A stretch of 64,000 nucleotides of DNA. It comes from Karalla daura. Lineage: Eukaryota > Chordata > Actinopteri > Chaetodontiformes > Leiognathidae. Position numbers and translations under genes: made by a program. Shown in pieces: positions 34,468 through 45,724 of the stretch. The stretch is from positions 23,822,862-23,886,861 of the forward strand of contig CM055197.1 of NCBI GenBank assembly GCA_029224185.1, in the 5' to 3' direction. Numbering within the stretch: position 1 is the first letter of the stretch; each line of letters begins with the position of its first letter. The notes under the pieces are model-generated. The model was given only the letters and a program-made list of their open reading frames with translations. It ran no database searches and had not been told where the DNA came from.

Positions 34468-34468
<1 letters not shown>

Positions 34469-34606
34469 GTAGCAACATGCAGTGCACTGTCATACTCCAG
34501 TGTCCCATACAATCCAAGATTTATACTGTCAATGCAGTATTCACTCTCCAGGCTTGCGGGGCTTGGAGAGTGAAGCTGTCATTGATAATCCAGCGAGGAC
34601 CGCAGT

Positions 34607-34612
34607 TTTATT
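34607..34612 (-). terminator. Candidate ednrb polyadenylation signal
   Basis: AATAAA on the minus strand, about 310 bp downstream of the ednrb stop codon. It is the first such hexamer after the stop that I noticed. Use of this site is inferred. Confidence 0.45.
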
Positions 34613-34921
34613 TTACACTTGTTAATTTGCCCTTTTTACGCAGACCGCTGCTTTATACATCTCACATCTGTCAGCCACGAAAACCGCTTTTTAAGTGCGA
34701 GTGTGATGTCTTGATGGACAGGGAGTGTGTACCGGCTTGTGTTTAGAGTTTTAGTTTAGGAAAGGGTTTTGTCTTTTGGGCTGATTCAAAAAACAAGCAA
34801 AGTTTGTTACAACTGAAAGAGATTTTTCATGGATTAGAGGTGAGAATGGGCATTCTTTTTTTCATTCGTCCACAGTCAATGTTTTTTCTGAGTCTTCCGT
34901 TCTAAGTCTTGCATCCTCTCC

Positions 34922-35059
34922 TTAGGCTACTGTCGTGGACTTGTTGGTCATGCGAGAGTTGCTCTGGTCAGAGGCTCGTTCAGTGACCTTTAGCTTCATG
35001 CACAACTGTTTCTCATCCATCAGCATCTCTGCTGGCAGACACCAGCAGCACAGGCAGGA
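34922..35059 (-). CDS. ednrb: ednrb coding exon 7 (C-terminal tail)
   Basis: Residues 376-420, beginning SCLCCWCLPAE and ending NKSTTVA before TAA (34,924-34,922). It holds the palmitoylation-type cysteine cluster and a Ser/Thr-rich tail that is a likely phosphorylation region. The acceptor is TTCTAG. This exon is missing from a simple open-frame scan because it is short. Confidence 0.93.
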   Translation of the reverse strand, partial: SCLCCWCLPAEMLMDEKQLCMKLKVTERASDQSNSRMTNKSTTVA

Positions 35060-37690
35060 CTAGAACAGGGCGAGAAGAATGTGAGTATGCAGGTATTCAA
35101 AGCTCACTAAAAGCAGGGGGTTCCTTTTTTTTAAACCTTTTTTATTATTTAGTTTGAGATCACTAATTTGCTTCCATGAGTTAAATATAAAAGTCAATAC
35201 CACTCTTATGTTTGTAATATAAATACAAAGCTGAAGCCATCAGCTGATTAGATTAGCATATCATAGCTTGAACCTATATAAATGAACTGTAACTTGTTAT
35301 TTAGCAATCTTTTCAATTGTCTGCAGGACATGTTTCTTACCTTTAAATAGCCTGCTGTTTCAGTCTGCTTTGAACTACTTTCTTCAGATTAATTCTAATC
35401 ACATTGAACTGAGCAAGTAAATCCCAAAATATGAAATGATATCTTCAAGACATTTACATGTAGCATGCACGATTAAGTTAGTGGCAACTTACCCTGAAGC
35501 AGCTCTTGAAGCGCTTGCTGACCATGTAGAGGGCAATTGGGTTAATGCAGGAGTTTACAGATGCCATGTTGATGCCAATATAGTCCAACACCAAAAAGAA
35601 ACTAACAGGGTTACAGAAACACATTAGCAGTAGTCTCTGGGGGATGATCCATTTGTTTATTAAGTTACATGGTCTTTGCTTATTAAATTGTCTGCATGTG
35701 CAATGTGGGATGCACGTTTTCTCTTGTACCTGAGGAGTTCACAGCGGTTTGGATCCCTCTCATCATAGATGGTAAGCTTCAGGATACGGCTGAGGTGCAG
35801 AGGTAGCCAGCACAGAGCAAAGACCAGAACCAGACAGAACACAGTCTTGGCCACCTCTCTTCGCTGAACAATCACAAACACACATCAATCACAGTTACAG
35901 ATCACACTGAAAGGTTTGGCCTCGATAGGGCTTTGGTGAGATTTATAACATTCCAAATGAAGATTTATTTTCCCAAATGAAGAAAATCTCAAGATGATAA
36001 TGAAAATGAAATGAAAATAATGAAATGAATAACAGGAATGCCAAGATAACAAGAATGTCATCTTTAAACCTGCTTGAGGTGGTCGCTGAGAGCAATCTGG
36101 ACACCATTCTTCTTCCTCAGCATCTCACAGGTCATCAGGGTGTAGAAAATAGCAGTGCAAGCCAGTGGGAGGCAGAAATATACACCAAAGAGCCACCAGT
36201 CCTTTGCTGATTTATAAAACTATGCACAGAAAGGATGGGAATCAAAAACAAATCATCGGTGGAACAGTGCTCCAAGGCAAAGGTAAAACATGTCACAAGT
36301 CAATTTAATGGAACATATCTGCAGACTGGCTCAGACAAGAGAGAATAAAGGGTGTGGCTGAAAGGCTAACTTTTTGACTTGCATTCAAAAGTCAATTTGT
36401 CAAGCACTTCATTGGAAATATAGTGGTTTATTGTTATTTCTTTAAGGTTGATGGAAGACATAAGTGGTCAAGAAAGCAATAACTCCAGTGAAATACCTTT
36501 TTGCTCCAGAAAGTCCCTCAGTATGAACAGTAAACTCATTACTGGGAGAACATGTATTGGTAGATATGTATACACATATGCCAGCAGCTATGTTTCTTGT
36601 GCTCCTGCTTGTGCAGATTTGCAGCATTCACACACACCACCTTAATACTCAATAAATAATGTACTACAGAGTGTCATAGCTCACCCTCATAAAGTCAGTT
36701 TTCTGCATGGGATGCAGCAAACATATCCTCAAATGTTCTCCTTTGTAGTCCATGGTGATCATGTCAAAGGCTATGGCCTCTGGTACAGCCAGTATAATGG
36801 ACAATATCCAAATCAGCGCTATTTCAATAGCCATCCATTTTGGGACTCCTATCCCTTTGATGCGGCTCCATGAGGCCACAGCACGATATCTGAAAAGTAC
36901 AACCGGTGCAGTCAGTTCACCAAATAGATATTTGTTGAGGGAAAAGTTATTATTGTAGTACATTTGGGTATAGCCACTCTCATGCCCATAAGTATATAAT
37001 CAAGGTATTACAGTATGTATCTCTGGAGGTACTTATCTAAAATAACACAAAAAATAAATATCTTTATTGATCAAGTGATCTTGACCAATCACTTGGTCAG
37101 GATCAGGATCAGTCAGTAGCAAGAAGGTCAAAAGTCACTGTTGTGACACTATTTTTGTGATCCCTCACTGTTGATGTACAGTAGCATCAAGAAATGAAGA
37201 TGAGGGCTAATGTGAGACGAAAGGTGAAAAGTTTGGCTTTTCTCTTTGTGTGGCTGGATTTACCTGTCAATGCTCAGAGCACAAAGACTCAAAACTGTGA
37301 TCCCAACTGAGGCTTTCTGGACAAATGGCACCAGCTTACACAGAGTCACCCCAAAAGGCCAGTCCTCTGCCAGGAGCTGAAAGAGCAGACAGCAACACAA
37401 AGGGCTAATCATTTAGTTTAAACACAGGGGAAAGCAAAGCAAACTCTCTGGCCTCTCAGGCATGCAATTTTGAGTAGGTATGCATGAACCTGAACTTATC
37501 TGTCTGTGAACATTGAGAGCTTTCTTTTTTCACTCTAAGTAAGTGTATATAAATAAGAATATCTGTTTTTGAGCATTTAAGATATGTGATGGCACACGCA
37601 GAACAACAAAGCTCATACAAGTTGCCATTGCCTGCAAAGCATAGAGGCATCCTGAAGCACACACACACATGAAAATGAACATACACACGC

Positions 37691-37754
<64 letters not shown>

Positions 37755-38482
37755 ACGTACACACACAAAATGACCCGAACAGATAATAACATGGCTAGAA
37801 CAGAAGAGGATATAGAGGGGCTCTGCGGCCAGTGAAGTAATAACTTGAAAATCTTCCTTGAATCCCCCTTTCCCCATTGTGTGTGTGTGTATCTACATGT
37901 ACATATGCATTAGGAATGGGTGTGTCATTGTGTCCAATATGTGACTAAAATAATTGTAATCGGTGTTGACGAGACACAACAAATATAACAGATGAGAATA
38001 ATGAGAATAAATAATGAGACCAACACCCTGTAGTTGTTTGGTCTGTCATTTTCTGTGCCTTCACTTACCTTGTAAACATTAATTGGAATGCCAATGATTA
38101 TGTGTAGCAGGTCTCCAAGAGCCAAGCTGGCGATCAGGATGTTGGGCCCGTTGCGCATGCACTTATTCTTATAAATGATTCTCAGCAGTGTGGAATTACC
38201 AATGATACCCACAACAAACACCAGGCATGACACCACTGTATTGATGTATTTGAAGGTGTCTCGGATTTCCGTGGGCCCAGTGCACATGGGAGGTAGCCTG
38301 CGGCGGGGCATGGTGAAGTTGGGCCTCACAGGACCCTGCACATCTCTCTCTACAAGCCCAAGTCTCTGAGTAACAGTAAGTGGATCCTGGGGTGAATGTT
38401 CCTTGGTCTCCAGCTGCCCACTGACTGTAAATACATGAAGTGCCAACAAAAGTAACTCCAAACAGAGGAGATGAATCTTCAT
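34922..38482 (-). CDS. ednrb: Endothelin receptor type B, seven coding exons, 420 codons
   Basis: A class A G-protein-coupled receptor of the plasma membrane that binds endothelins; in vertebrates it acts in neural-crest, pigment-cell and vascular biology. Exons (minus strand): 38,482-38,069; 37,376-37,264; 36,889-36,685; 36,219-36,070; 35,863-35,730; 35,601-35,493; 35,059-34,922. All introns are GT-AG and phases agree across every junction. Visible features: a signal peptide (residues 1-22), glycosylation site N55, seven helices, SIDRYRA after TM3, the conserved cysteines in TLCKLV and RICLLHP, CWLPLHLSR in TM6, NPIALY in TM7, and a palmitoylation-type CFRSCLCCWC. Type B rather than A is supported by RICLLHPMQKT, GVQIALSDHLKQ and LKLTIYDERDPNRCELL. 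Length is close to the human protein (about 442). Residue 131 in TM2 is Gly where I recall Asp. I cannot decide between the teleost paralogues a and b. Confidence 0.96.
35493..35601 (-). CDS. ednrb: ednrb coding exon 6 (TM7)
   Basis: 109 bp. The first base completes Ser339, then FFLVLDYIGINMASVNSCIN and PIALYMVSKRFKSCFR (residues 340-375). Contains the NPxxY-type motif in the form NPIALY. The donor is GTAAGT. Confidence 0.95.
35730..35863 (-). CDS. ednrb: ednrb coding exon 5 (TM6)
   Basis: 134 bp, residues 295-338 plus two bases of 339. Begins RREVAKTVFCLVLVF, contains CWLPLHLSRILKL of TM6, and ends RCELL in the third extracellular loop. The donor GTACAAG is weaker than the others but keeps the frame. 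Confidence 0.96.
36070..36219 (-). CDS. ednrb: ednrb coding exon 4 (TM5 and third inner loop)
   Basis: 150 bp, residues 245-294, from FYKSAKDWWLFGVYFCLPL through TLMTCEMLRKK to DHLKQ. The donor is GTTTAA, which is non-optimal but in the expected position. Confidence 0.96.
36685..36889 (-). CDS. ednrb: ednrb coding exon 3 (TM4 and second outer loop)
   Basis: 205 bp. The first base completes Arg176; residues 177-244 run YRAVASWSRIKGIGVPKW through TM4 to HLRICLLHPMQKTDFMR. It contains the loop cysteine expected to pair with the cysteine of exon 2. Confidence 0.96.
37264..37376 (-). CDS. ednrb: ednrb coding exon 2 (TM3)
   Basis: 113 bp, residues 139-175 plus two bases of Arg176. Begins LLAEDWPFGVTLCKLVPF and ends VLSLCALSID. 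Includes the lysine after CKLVPFVQ, which is part of the ligand pocket in studied type B receptors. No long open frame shows it; it was placed by homology and splice signals. Confidence 0.95.
37682..37767. repeat. (AC)n microsatellite in ednrb intron 1
   Basis: About 86 bp of AC/CA with ACGC interruptions at the start, inside the 692-bp intron between coding exons 1 and 2. Confidence 0.97.
38069..38482 (-). CDS. ednrb: ednrb coding exon 1 (signal peptide, N-terminus, TM1, TM2)
   Basis: 414 bp, residues 1-138. The start ATG (38,482) was chosen because a strong signal peptide, MKIHLLCLELLLLALHVFTV, follows directly; the open frame extends upstream but crosses a likely splice acceptor. Contains NFT (N55), TM1 (YINTVVSCLVFVVGIIGN) and TM2 (LGDLLHIIIGIPINVY). 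The donor is GTAAGT. Confidence 0.95.
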
Positions 38483-39322
38483 TCTGGAGTTTGGTTGCAA
38501 AAAGTTTGTTTTTATCCAAATGATCCTCTTTGAAGGCCTGTAACACAAATCATGCACTATTATCAACCAACAAAATACTTTTTTAAATATTATGTGAAGA
38601 CAGAATCATTGTCTGAGGAATGCTGGCCATCAGGATTTATTTTCTGATTTGAGCTCCCTCAGTTACCATTTTCAAATGAACTTTTAACATAACCTGCAGA
38701 AACATTTCAGATTAGTAAGTGTCGTAACATAGAGGATAAGAAGAAAGGTTTTAACTAGGCTAGTGTAATTTTTCTGGAGAACTGGGAAGATTCTCTCAGG
38801 GCAGTTGAAGTTCCACCAAGAAAACAAACACATAAACAAAAAATAACATCTAATGGATGAAGAGTCCATCTATCCATCTATAAATTATCCATTATCGTAG
38901 ATGGTCACAGGGCTGAAGGCAGGGAATACACCTTGGTTAGTTTGCCAACGCCGACACCATTCATTCTCACACTCAAACCTAAGGGCAGTTTTAGAGATTT
39001 TGTATTTTTGGACTGTGAGAGAAAACCAGAGTACCTGGAGAAAACCCTCACACATGTGGAGAACATACTAACTCAATCAGAGGGAACTTAAACTTGCACC
39101 ATTCGTTCATGAATGGCAACATTTCTAACTCTGAATCAGTTTCTACAAAATTGGTCACTGATGAAATGATGAATTAGAAGTTCTTATTAGAAGGTTTACA
39201 TTGAACTCAATGATTTAACAAGATGCATAAAGGTAACACTGCTGAAGTCCAAAGGATTTGATTGACAATATTACACACTCATAGTTTATGAATTAGTTAA
39301 AATTTCCCAGACTCTTACTTAC

Positions 39323-39560
39323 CAAACTTATAAATGAGGGATTATTCCTTAAATATTTGTTGTTTTCAGCTCAACCTTCCTCTCTAGGTCTCGGGCTTTC
39401 AGAATAAAGAGAAGCTCCCACAGTGGATGCTCCCTGCAGTGATAGTCATCTCCAGCTGCAGCTGTCTTCCCCTCAAAAGAGTCAAAGTCAAAAAGCTCAA
39501 GGATCCTGAGGCTCGGCTCTATTCCTCTGCTGGTTTTCTGCTCTGTAGAACTGTTGACTG
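39323..39560 (-). promoter_or_regulatory. Inferred ednrb 5' untranslated exon and promoter side
   Basis: On the minus strand a strong donor, TTTG|GTAAGTAAG, ends at 39,323. A matching acceptor, TTGTGTTACAG, opens at 38,537, 55 bp upstream of the ednrb ATG. Upstream sequence at 39,600-39,640 is C/T- and G/A-rich, as in some vertebrate promoters. A first non-coding exon here would fit the family, but the transcription start is not visible and the right boundary is approximate. Confidence 0.4.
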
Positions 39561-40084
39561 CTGATTCTCAGTCAGAGTATGGGGAGTTAATCCCTGCCTT
39601 CTAACCCCTCCTCCTCTGATGTAGAGGAGGGGGTGGAAGGAGACTGGAGAGATAGTCCAAGGCTACTTAGTGTTGATCAGAAACAGGAAAAATCTGTTCA
39701 TAGTTTGGGTTTTGGTTCTGTAGTGAGTGTATTAATTTTTCTCATCTCCATTGACACACAATTGCTGTTGTGTCTGCTAACATTAGGTATTACCCATATT
39801 ACCCATTTGATTTAGCTTTTATGCTGTCTGCATCAGCAGCAATCCCATCCCTGTAATGCAGTCAGTAAGTGTAAGTGCAACAATTGAAACACCATGTAAA
39901 TTCAGATCAGGAAGACTGTTCTTCCAGGCACAACCCTTAAGATTGCACTGTTGATGCACTTCTGAGCATTCAAACTCCCCAGAAGAAGAATGGAAGAACA
40001 ACGCTCTCCGGCACCTGCTTCAAGGACTCAAAAAAGGGTGGGTATTTAAGTGATATTCATTTGACACACACTTGACTGACTTGA
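39561..40084. other. Upstream intergenic sequence of ednrb
   Basis: No gene or transposon was recognised. It includes a GGAGGAGGGG-type purine block and the 5' side of the receptor gene, so it may contain regulatory DNA. Confidence 0.4.
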
Positions 40085-40515
40085 AGGCTCGGGTGCTCTG
40101 GGAAACCATAGAGGTGACATTTCATGTCTCTGTAGTGAGCATCAGTTACCAGGTTCAGGCTACCAAGGCCCCTGCCTTTCCCTGCTGTCCAATCCACACT
40201 GCTTCAGACGCCTCTAGCTTCTCCTGTGGGTGGTGGGCCAATGGGAGGACAACCCTTGACTGAGCCCAATGTGGCAAGCTTATAAGTGAAGGCCTGGCTA
40301 CCAGGTCCTTGTTGGCAGGCCTCTTCCAGTAACCCTCTGTGCCTAGTGCACTTCTCCTTTTGAGTACTTTCCATCAGGGGTATGTTCTACTCTATTCTAT
40401 TCTTCATCTGACAATTCACCTAAGACCCTACGAGGTGCAAATTGCAACATGCTCCATACGTCAAAGCTCCTGAGATTACTATGTTGCTCAAACCCCTTCA
40501 CCACAATAAGGTGGT
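40085..40515 (-). mobile_element. LINE 5' fragment, same family as 62,273-62,985
   Basis: Contains GAGGTGACATTTCATG, GTGGGTGGTGGGCCAATGGG and the edge CACCACAATAAGGTGGTGG, all shared with 62,540-62,985. It is 5' untranslated sequence of a LINE on the minus strand and carries no coding region. Confidence 0.65.
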
Positions 40516-42183
40516 GGTTGATATACAGTAATACACCACAACACACAGAGAAGCAAGGCTTCATAGGGATTTATTGTTGAGGGGGATGATTGAGAAAAAC
40601 AACTGAACAATCTTCCTTCATACACTGATGAACACTCCAAAGGTCCAATTCGCAGGGACTTATGCAAAGAATTATTTGTTTTACTGCTATTTCCAATGTC
40701 AATATTTGTCAATGTTTGGATAAGGGATTAGGTGTGAAGCCAAAATATTACCATGTCAGAGGCACATCTCAGAGGCACATTTATTTTTCTTGAACTGTCT
40801 GCAGAGTGGAAAACGTTTAGATTCTTTTACATATTTATCCAATTGTCAGTATAAATATTTGTCATATTTTAAGAATTGTGAGACTATGGTCTTTACCTCA
40901 GATTATAGCAAACCCCCTCCTGCCTGTTCCTTTAACAACATTTTCCCGTTTTATGCTTGTAGTGGCATTCTTGGCTGAAACTGTGAAATGTTCTACATGC
41001 CATGTGATGGCAAAGCCATCATAATATCACGCCAAGTTGTGAGCAGCAATAGACTGGTGAGTGGGAAGCCAGTCCTCTGTGGCTCAGGTCAAGTCTCTGA
41101 GGCAAACACATACCTACATGAAACAAGAACTATAGTGAAAGAAATACAGCATTTCTTGAAACACACGAAACACACACACACACCAAACTGAAAATAAAGT
41201 ACAAATGAGGGGGATTTGATTAGTTGTTTGGACAAACCTAAAACGACAACAGTAATAAATAAAACAAAATGTTTATTAATTTATGCTCTTTATGCAAATA
41301 CAGTTCATACTAAAAATCTTCTTGAGAAGCTTAATTTAAAACTGTTAATAATTCCAGCCAAAAGGTTTCATGAGACCTCCTGTTTGCCAGTTTTTTGGTT
41401 GCTTACTGGATGCATGGACTCATGTCTCAAAGCTAGTTTCTTTAAAAGCAGAAAATTCTCTTCAGATATACCAGATCCGATAAGAACAAAGAGCTTATTT
41501 GTTTTGAACAAGCAGGGATTCATTGCCCTCAGTGTCAAAAAGAGGGCACCTTTGAGAACACATAATACGCCCTCAGAGCTCACGCTGTCAGAAGCAGGAA
41601 ATCCTGACTTAACAGCTGAATTATGCCCACCGGTGTGTTGTTACGATTTGTGTGTGTGTTCCCTCCCCAAGAGTCAGCACAGGCTGACTGGCCCTTGGCC
41701 TGCCACCTAAGTATTTTGTTAATAAAGAGTAATTAGCTGCCAAATTATGGGATCTATAAGAATCCATCTTGAGTCCTTCCTTCACCCTATCAATCCTTTG
41801 TTCTGTTTTTTTTTATAGCTACTGTATTTATTTCCACTAGAATAATGTTGTTTCTAAAACAAAAAGGCAACCCAGTCTCATCTATGAATATTCCATGTTG
41901 TGCCATAATGCAAAAAGTTAGAGGGTATACAGTCACAGCCCTTGAATTATATGACTGTAAGTGTTTTTCTGCCTATACGTTACTTATGGTATATTATCAG
42001 TCAGTCAACATTTATAGGTAGTTTCTACATAAAAATGCATTTCGATTGACATCTATTTATTTTCTGATTATCCACTCAGTGAATATATATCTATATACAT
42101 TTTTCACATCTAATCTTTTTTAATGTTTTCTTAACCCTTGTGTCGAGAATGATACAAGAGCTACATTGTTTTGTTTTTTATAA
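40516..42183. other. Intergenic sequence, nothing recognised
   Basis: About 1.7 kb. The longest frame (41,216-41,710, plus strand, 164 codons) has no domain, no signal peptide and no recognisable homology. No transposon ends were seen. Confidence 0.5.
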
Positions 42184-42699
42184 CTCAACTCAACTTTTAT
42201 TTGTTTTAAGTGCCATATCATAACAGCTGTTATCTCAGAGCACTTTACAAGCAGAGCAACAATGTGTACATAGTGAAAAAACCCCTGTCCTTAGACCCTC
42301 GCAAAGGCTGAGGAACAACTCCCAAGAAAAACCCTGACAGGCAAAAAAAGGGGAGAAACCTCAGGGTGAGAGACAGAGGAGGGGATCCTCACCCAGGACG
42401 GACAGGCGGGCACAAACAAAACATTATTGATGGCTAACAGTTCAGGATATAAATCAATGAATTGAATTGAATCAGTCCATAGTAGCAGGCAGGAGGAACC
42501 GCAGTGAGATGAGCCGGGTAGAGGTGGTCCTGGATCCAGCTCAGCGTTGATGGAAGTGGGGAGGGAAAATAAAAATAATAAAAATAAAATGAAGAATGAA
42601 AAATAAAATAAGAATAAAAATAAAATGAAGAATTAAAAAATAAAATATTAATAAAAATTAAAATAAGAATAAATAAATAAGTAAATAAATAAAAAATAG

Positions 42700-42757
<58 letters not shown>

Positions 42758-43460
42758 AAAAATAAAAATGAAAATAAAAATAAAAATAAATTGAAAGATA
42801 ACAAAGGAGAGGGGGAGGAGAGGGAGGAAGAGGAGGAGATGGAAAACAGACGGGGAGAGGCCAAGAGGAAAGAGAGAAGCTAGAGGGAACGTGAACCTGA
42901 TTCACACCCACAGAGAAGGCAGAGAAGATAGAGCTCAATGTGCCGGGGACCCCCAGCAGACTCAACCTATAGCAGCTTATCTTGGATTTATCTGTAGGCT
43001 CTGTCAAAAAGGAGGGTTTTTAACCTACTCTTAAAGGTAGAGAGGGTGTCTGCCTCCCGGACTGAAACTGGTAGATGGTTCCATAACAGAGGGCCTTGGT
43101 AGCTGAAGGCTCTGGCTCCCCATCTAGACTTAGAGACTCTTGGAACCACAAGTAGGCCTGTATTCAGAGAACGAAGTCTCCTAGTGGGGCAATAGGGTTT
43201 TATCAGGTCTGAGATATAAGAGGGTGCCAGACCATGGAGACCTTTATAGACAAGGAGGAGGATTTTGAACTGGATCCTGAAAGGTACAGGAAGCCAGTGT
43301 AATGAGGCCAGAACAGGAGAGATGTGATCTCTCTTTCTAGTTTTAGTCAGGACACGAGCTGCCGCGTTCTGAATGAGCTGCAGAGTTCTCAGCGACCTAT
43401 TGGAGCTTCCAGCCAGTAGAGAGTTGCAGTAGTCCAGCCTGGAGGTAACAAAGGCATGGA
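42184..43460 (-). mobile_element. L2/CR1-group LINE 3' part, antisense
   Basis: Starts with the 3' tail (CTCAACTCAACTTTTATTTG), then the 3' untranslated region with a TA microsatellite, then the end of ORF2 (42,988-43,467, open for 159 codons: HAFVTSRLDYCNSLLAGSSN, ARVLTKTRKRDHISPVLASL). It is truncated at about 43,460 inside the RT C-terminal region. The intact open frame suggests a fairly young insertion. Confidence 0.93.
42702..42754. repeat. (TA)n microsatellite
   Basis: About 26 TA dinucleotides inside the 3' region of the L2 fragment. Confidence 0.97.
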
Positions 43461-43627
43461 TACACAAGTGGATTGATGCACGTCATGGCACCCGTTTATG
43501 GTCAGACTTAAAGGTGGGGTAATTGATTTCTGAGTAGAACTCTTATGAACCCTTATTCACATATCTTAAGAAATGTGAAGTTAGAGAGTCCAGCTGCCAT
43601 CGTGTGCATGCTAAGGGGCCAGACGTT

Positions 43628-44100
43628 GAATAAAAATTGAAGCTGCTGGCTAAGCTAAAATTAATGTGGAGTCGGTGTGTTCAATGGCCAAAACAATCTC
43701 AGACACCGTAGTTTTCTCCAGCCCCCTGCCCAATATGGAAAGTGATGACTTGTATAACCGTAAATCATCACTTAACTGCTGGTTATTGAGATGCTGTCCC
43801 ACAAATGGCGTGGGCTTTGTAGATGATCTCATTAGGAGAAAGTGCATCCATCCAATGTTGGAAGGAGCAGATCAACTCTCTAGCAACCTGGTGAAGTGCA
43901 TTAGTCTTCCCCCACCCTGACTCACAGTTGAGACCAGGAGGCAGAGTTGCAGTCTAACACACTTTTTAACATTTCTCTCATCACAGTTATACATGCAAAA
44001 CCCCATAGAAACTGTGTCCGTCCCCCGACTGTCTAAATTTAATAGCAGAGGAGCAACTCTTAACAACCTTGTAAAAATTAGGAATTCCGCTGTGTTAAGG
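43628..44100 (+). pseudogene. L2 ORF1 C-terminal fragment, sense orientation
   Basis: The 84-codon frame at 43,666-43,920 (AKTISDTVVFSSPLP, CIHPMLEGADQLSSNL) and its downstream non-coding sequence match 55,350-55,780 of the L2 copy at 54,953. In this family ORF1 often carries an SGNH esterase-like domain; the Asp/His region near the C-terminus (here CIHPMLEGA) is retained. It lies 170 bp from an L2 3' part in opposite orientation. Confidence 0.82.
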
Positions 44101-44654
44101 GGAGAGTGTCGAGGGTCTTCAGGAATAGACACACAGATATGGCAGGGATAGTGTTCTCCTTTTTATTACTGACCACACAGTGCAAAACAGTGAGTCATAC
44201 AATACAATACAAGAGTGACACCAAAAAAATCCTCAAAAAATGAAATGAAAAAAAGAAAAAAAAGAAAAATGAAAGTGAAAAATAGAAAAATTTCAGTATT
44301 TACAGTAAATGCTTAAGAAGAAAAAAATGGCAATGGAAAGCCAAAATTTCAAGAAAAAAAAACTGAGAAAAAAACTAGCCAAAAGCACTTGCAAAAATGT
44401 TATAATACAAAAACAAAATCAACAATTTACTGCACACTTCAAACCATTCTCCCAGCTACATCAGGGGGTTTTATTCAGTCTTGCATTCATCACAAAATCA
44501 CCTAGTTTTTGTTGACACCACTTTAAAACAAATAATTTCTGGTCTCACAGTAAAAAACAATGCACAGTTACGTGCAACATAAATGACTATTTATCTGTGC
44601 CAACTCTTTATTAATGATTTCGAATCACGGGAACGCGCATGTATGACACGTTTG
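44101..44654. other. A-rich unassigned sequence
   Basis: Purine-rich, with many AAAAAG runs near 44,228-44,420, and no coding homology. Confidence 0.4.
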
Positions 44655-45170
44655 TCACTACTGAAAATTGCATCCAAATCATGCAGTAGGCTACTTTTCC
44701 AGCATTTCAAGCACAGACATTAACATCACATGATGTCTTCCGTGGATAAAATAAAATCTTCCGTGGATAGGCACATATACAACAAATTTATTGAACTCAT
44801 GTGCATGCATGCGCTACGCCTGGTGTGACTCTGAATCCCCTCTCCTTACAGATCCGGGTGTGTTTTAACTGGTGGATCCACTCATTGCTTTCGGTTAGCG
44901 CTTCAGGACTCACCACTCGTCTGATCCGTAAGGATCTGGGTTACTGTCGGTTAGCGGTTCAGGACTCACCACTCGCCAGATCCGCAAGGATCCGGATTAC
45001 TGTCAGTTAACGCTTCAGGACACACGATTCACAACTTATCGGATCCGTAAGGATCCGGGTTAACACACCCGGATCTGTAACAGACCCGGGTGTGTTTAAC
45101 TGGTGGATCCACTCATTACTGTCGGTTAGGACCCGAGTTCTGAGTTCTGAACCGCCCAACACTACAATGG
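44655..45170. mobile_element. Dispersed element with internal minisatellite, copy 2
   Basis: Matches both ends of the element at 21,040-22,195 but has only about three internal GGATCCG...GACTCACCACTCG units (44,880-45,060). The same GATCCGGGTGTGTTTAACTGG segments flank the repeat on each side. Confidence 0.72.
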
Positions 45171-45483
45171 ACACACTCTTTTGACTCTCAGAAGAACACG
45201 GTGGGTACGGTAAGCCTGATGACTCTAAAATACTAATGACCACAACATTGTTTCTCTAAGATGGTCAAGGAACCACCATTTTCCGTGTCCTTTCAGTGTA
45301 TATAATAATGATCTTTTCTTATATGGATAATTTTACACAACTGTAGGGAAATCAGCAGAGACACAGAAAACCATGAATGGAAGGGAATGAATGGAGAGGA
45401 TTGGCGTTTGAAGTGTATAATGGCGCACGTACTAGGGAGCGGTCATGATGCGTTTCGGGTGCATTATCACACGCTGTCATACC
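45171..45483. other. Unassigned sequence
   Basis: No recognisable feature. Confidence 0.4.
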
Positions 45484-45722
45484 ACAGGACAGGCATATTA
45501 AATATGGATAACTCAATGTCCACTCCCTGTCTTCCAAAGCCATTCTTTGCTAAATCCTTGTCTATAAAAGTCCTCTTATACCCTCTTATATTTCAGACCT
45601 GATAAAACACTATTACCCCAACTAGGATGCTCTGTTCTCTGAATGCAGGCCTACTTGTGGTTCCAAGAATCTCTAAGTCTAGATTTGGAGCCAGAGCTGT
45701 TACCAAGGCCCTCTCCTGTGGA
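45484..45722 (+). pseudogene. Internally deleted L2 fragment
   Basis: Begins with sequence matching 55,780-55,830 (CTCCCTGTCTTCCAAAGCCA, start of ORF2) and jumps directly to sequence matching 61,300-61,450 (CCTCTTATATTTCAGACCTG, end of ORF2), missing about 2.6 kb of L2 coding sequence (excluding the hAT inserted in the reference copy). Confidence 0.8.
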
Positions 45723-45724
45723 GA

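Noticed and set aside
34158..34746. Frames rich in Thr-His or Cys-Val repeats
   Set aside because: Translated (GT)n microsatellite. The same applies to 32,277-32,633 and 37,456-37,877.
35660..35881. Extension of ednrb exon 5 past 35,730
   Set aside because: The open frame continues into the intron (RYKRKRASHIAH), but homology to the receptor stops at RCELL and a GT donor is present there.
41216..41710. 164-codon plus-strand frame
   Set aside because: No recognisable domain, no homologous motif and poor codon structure; chance length in a 1.7-kb stretch.
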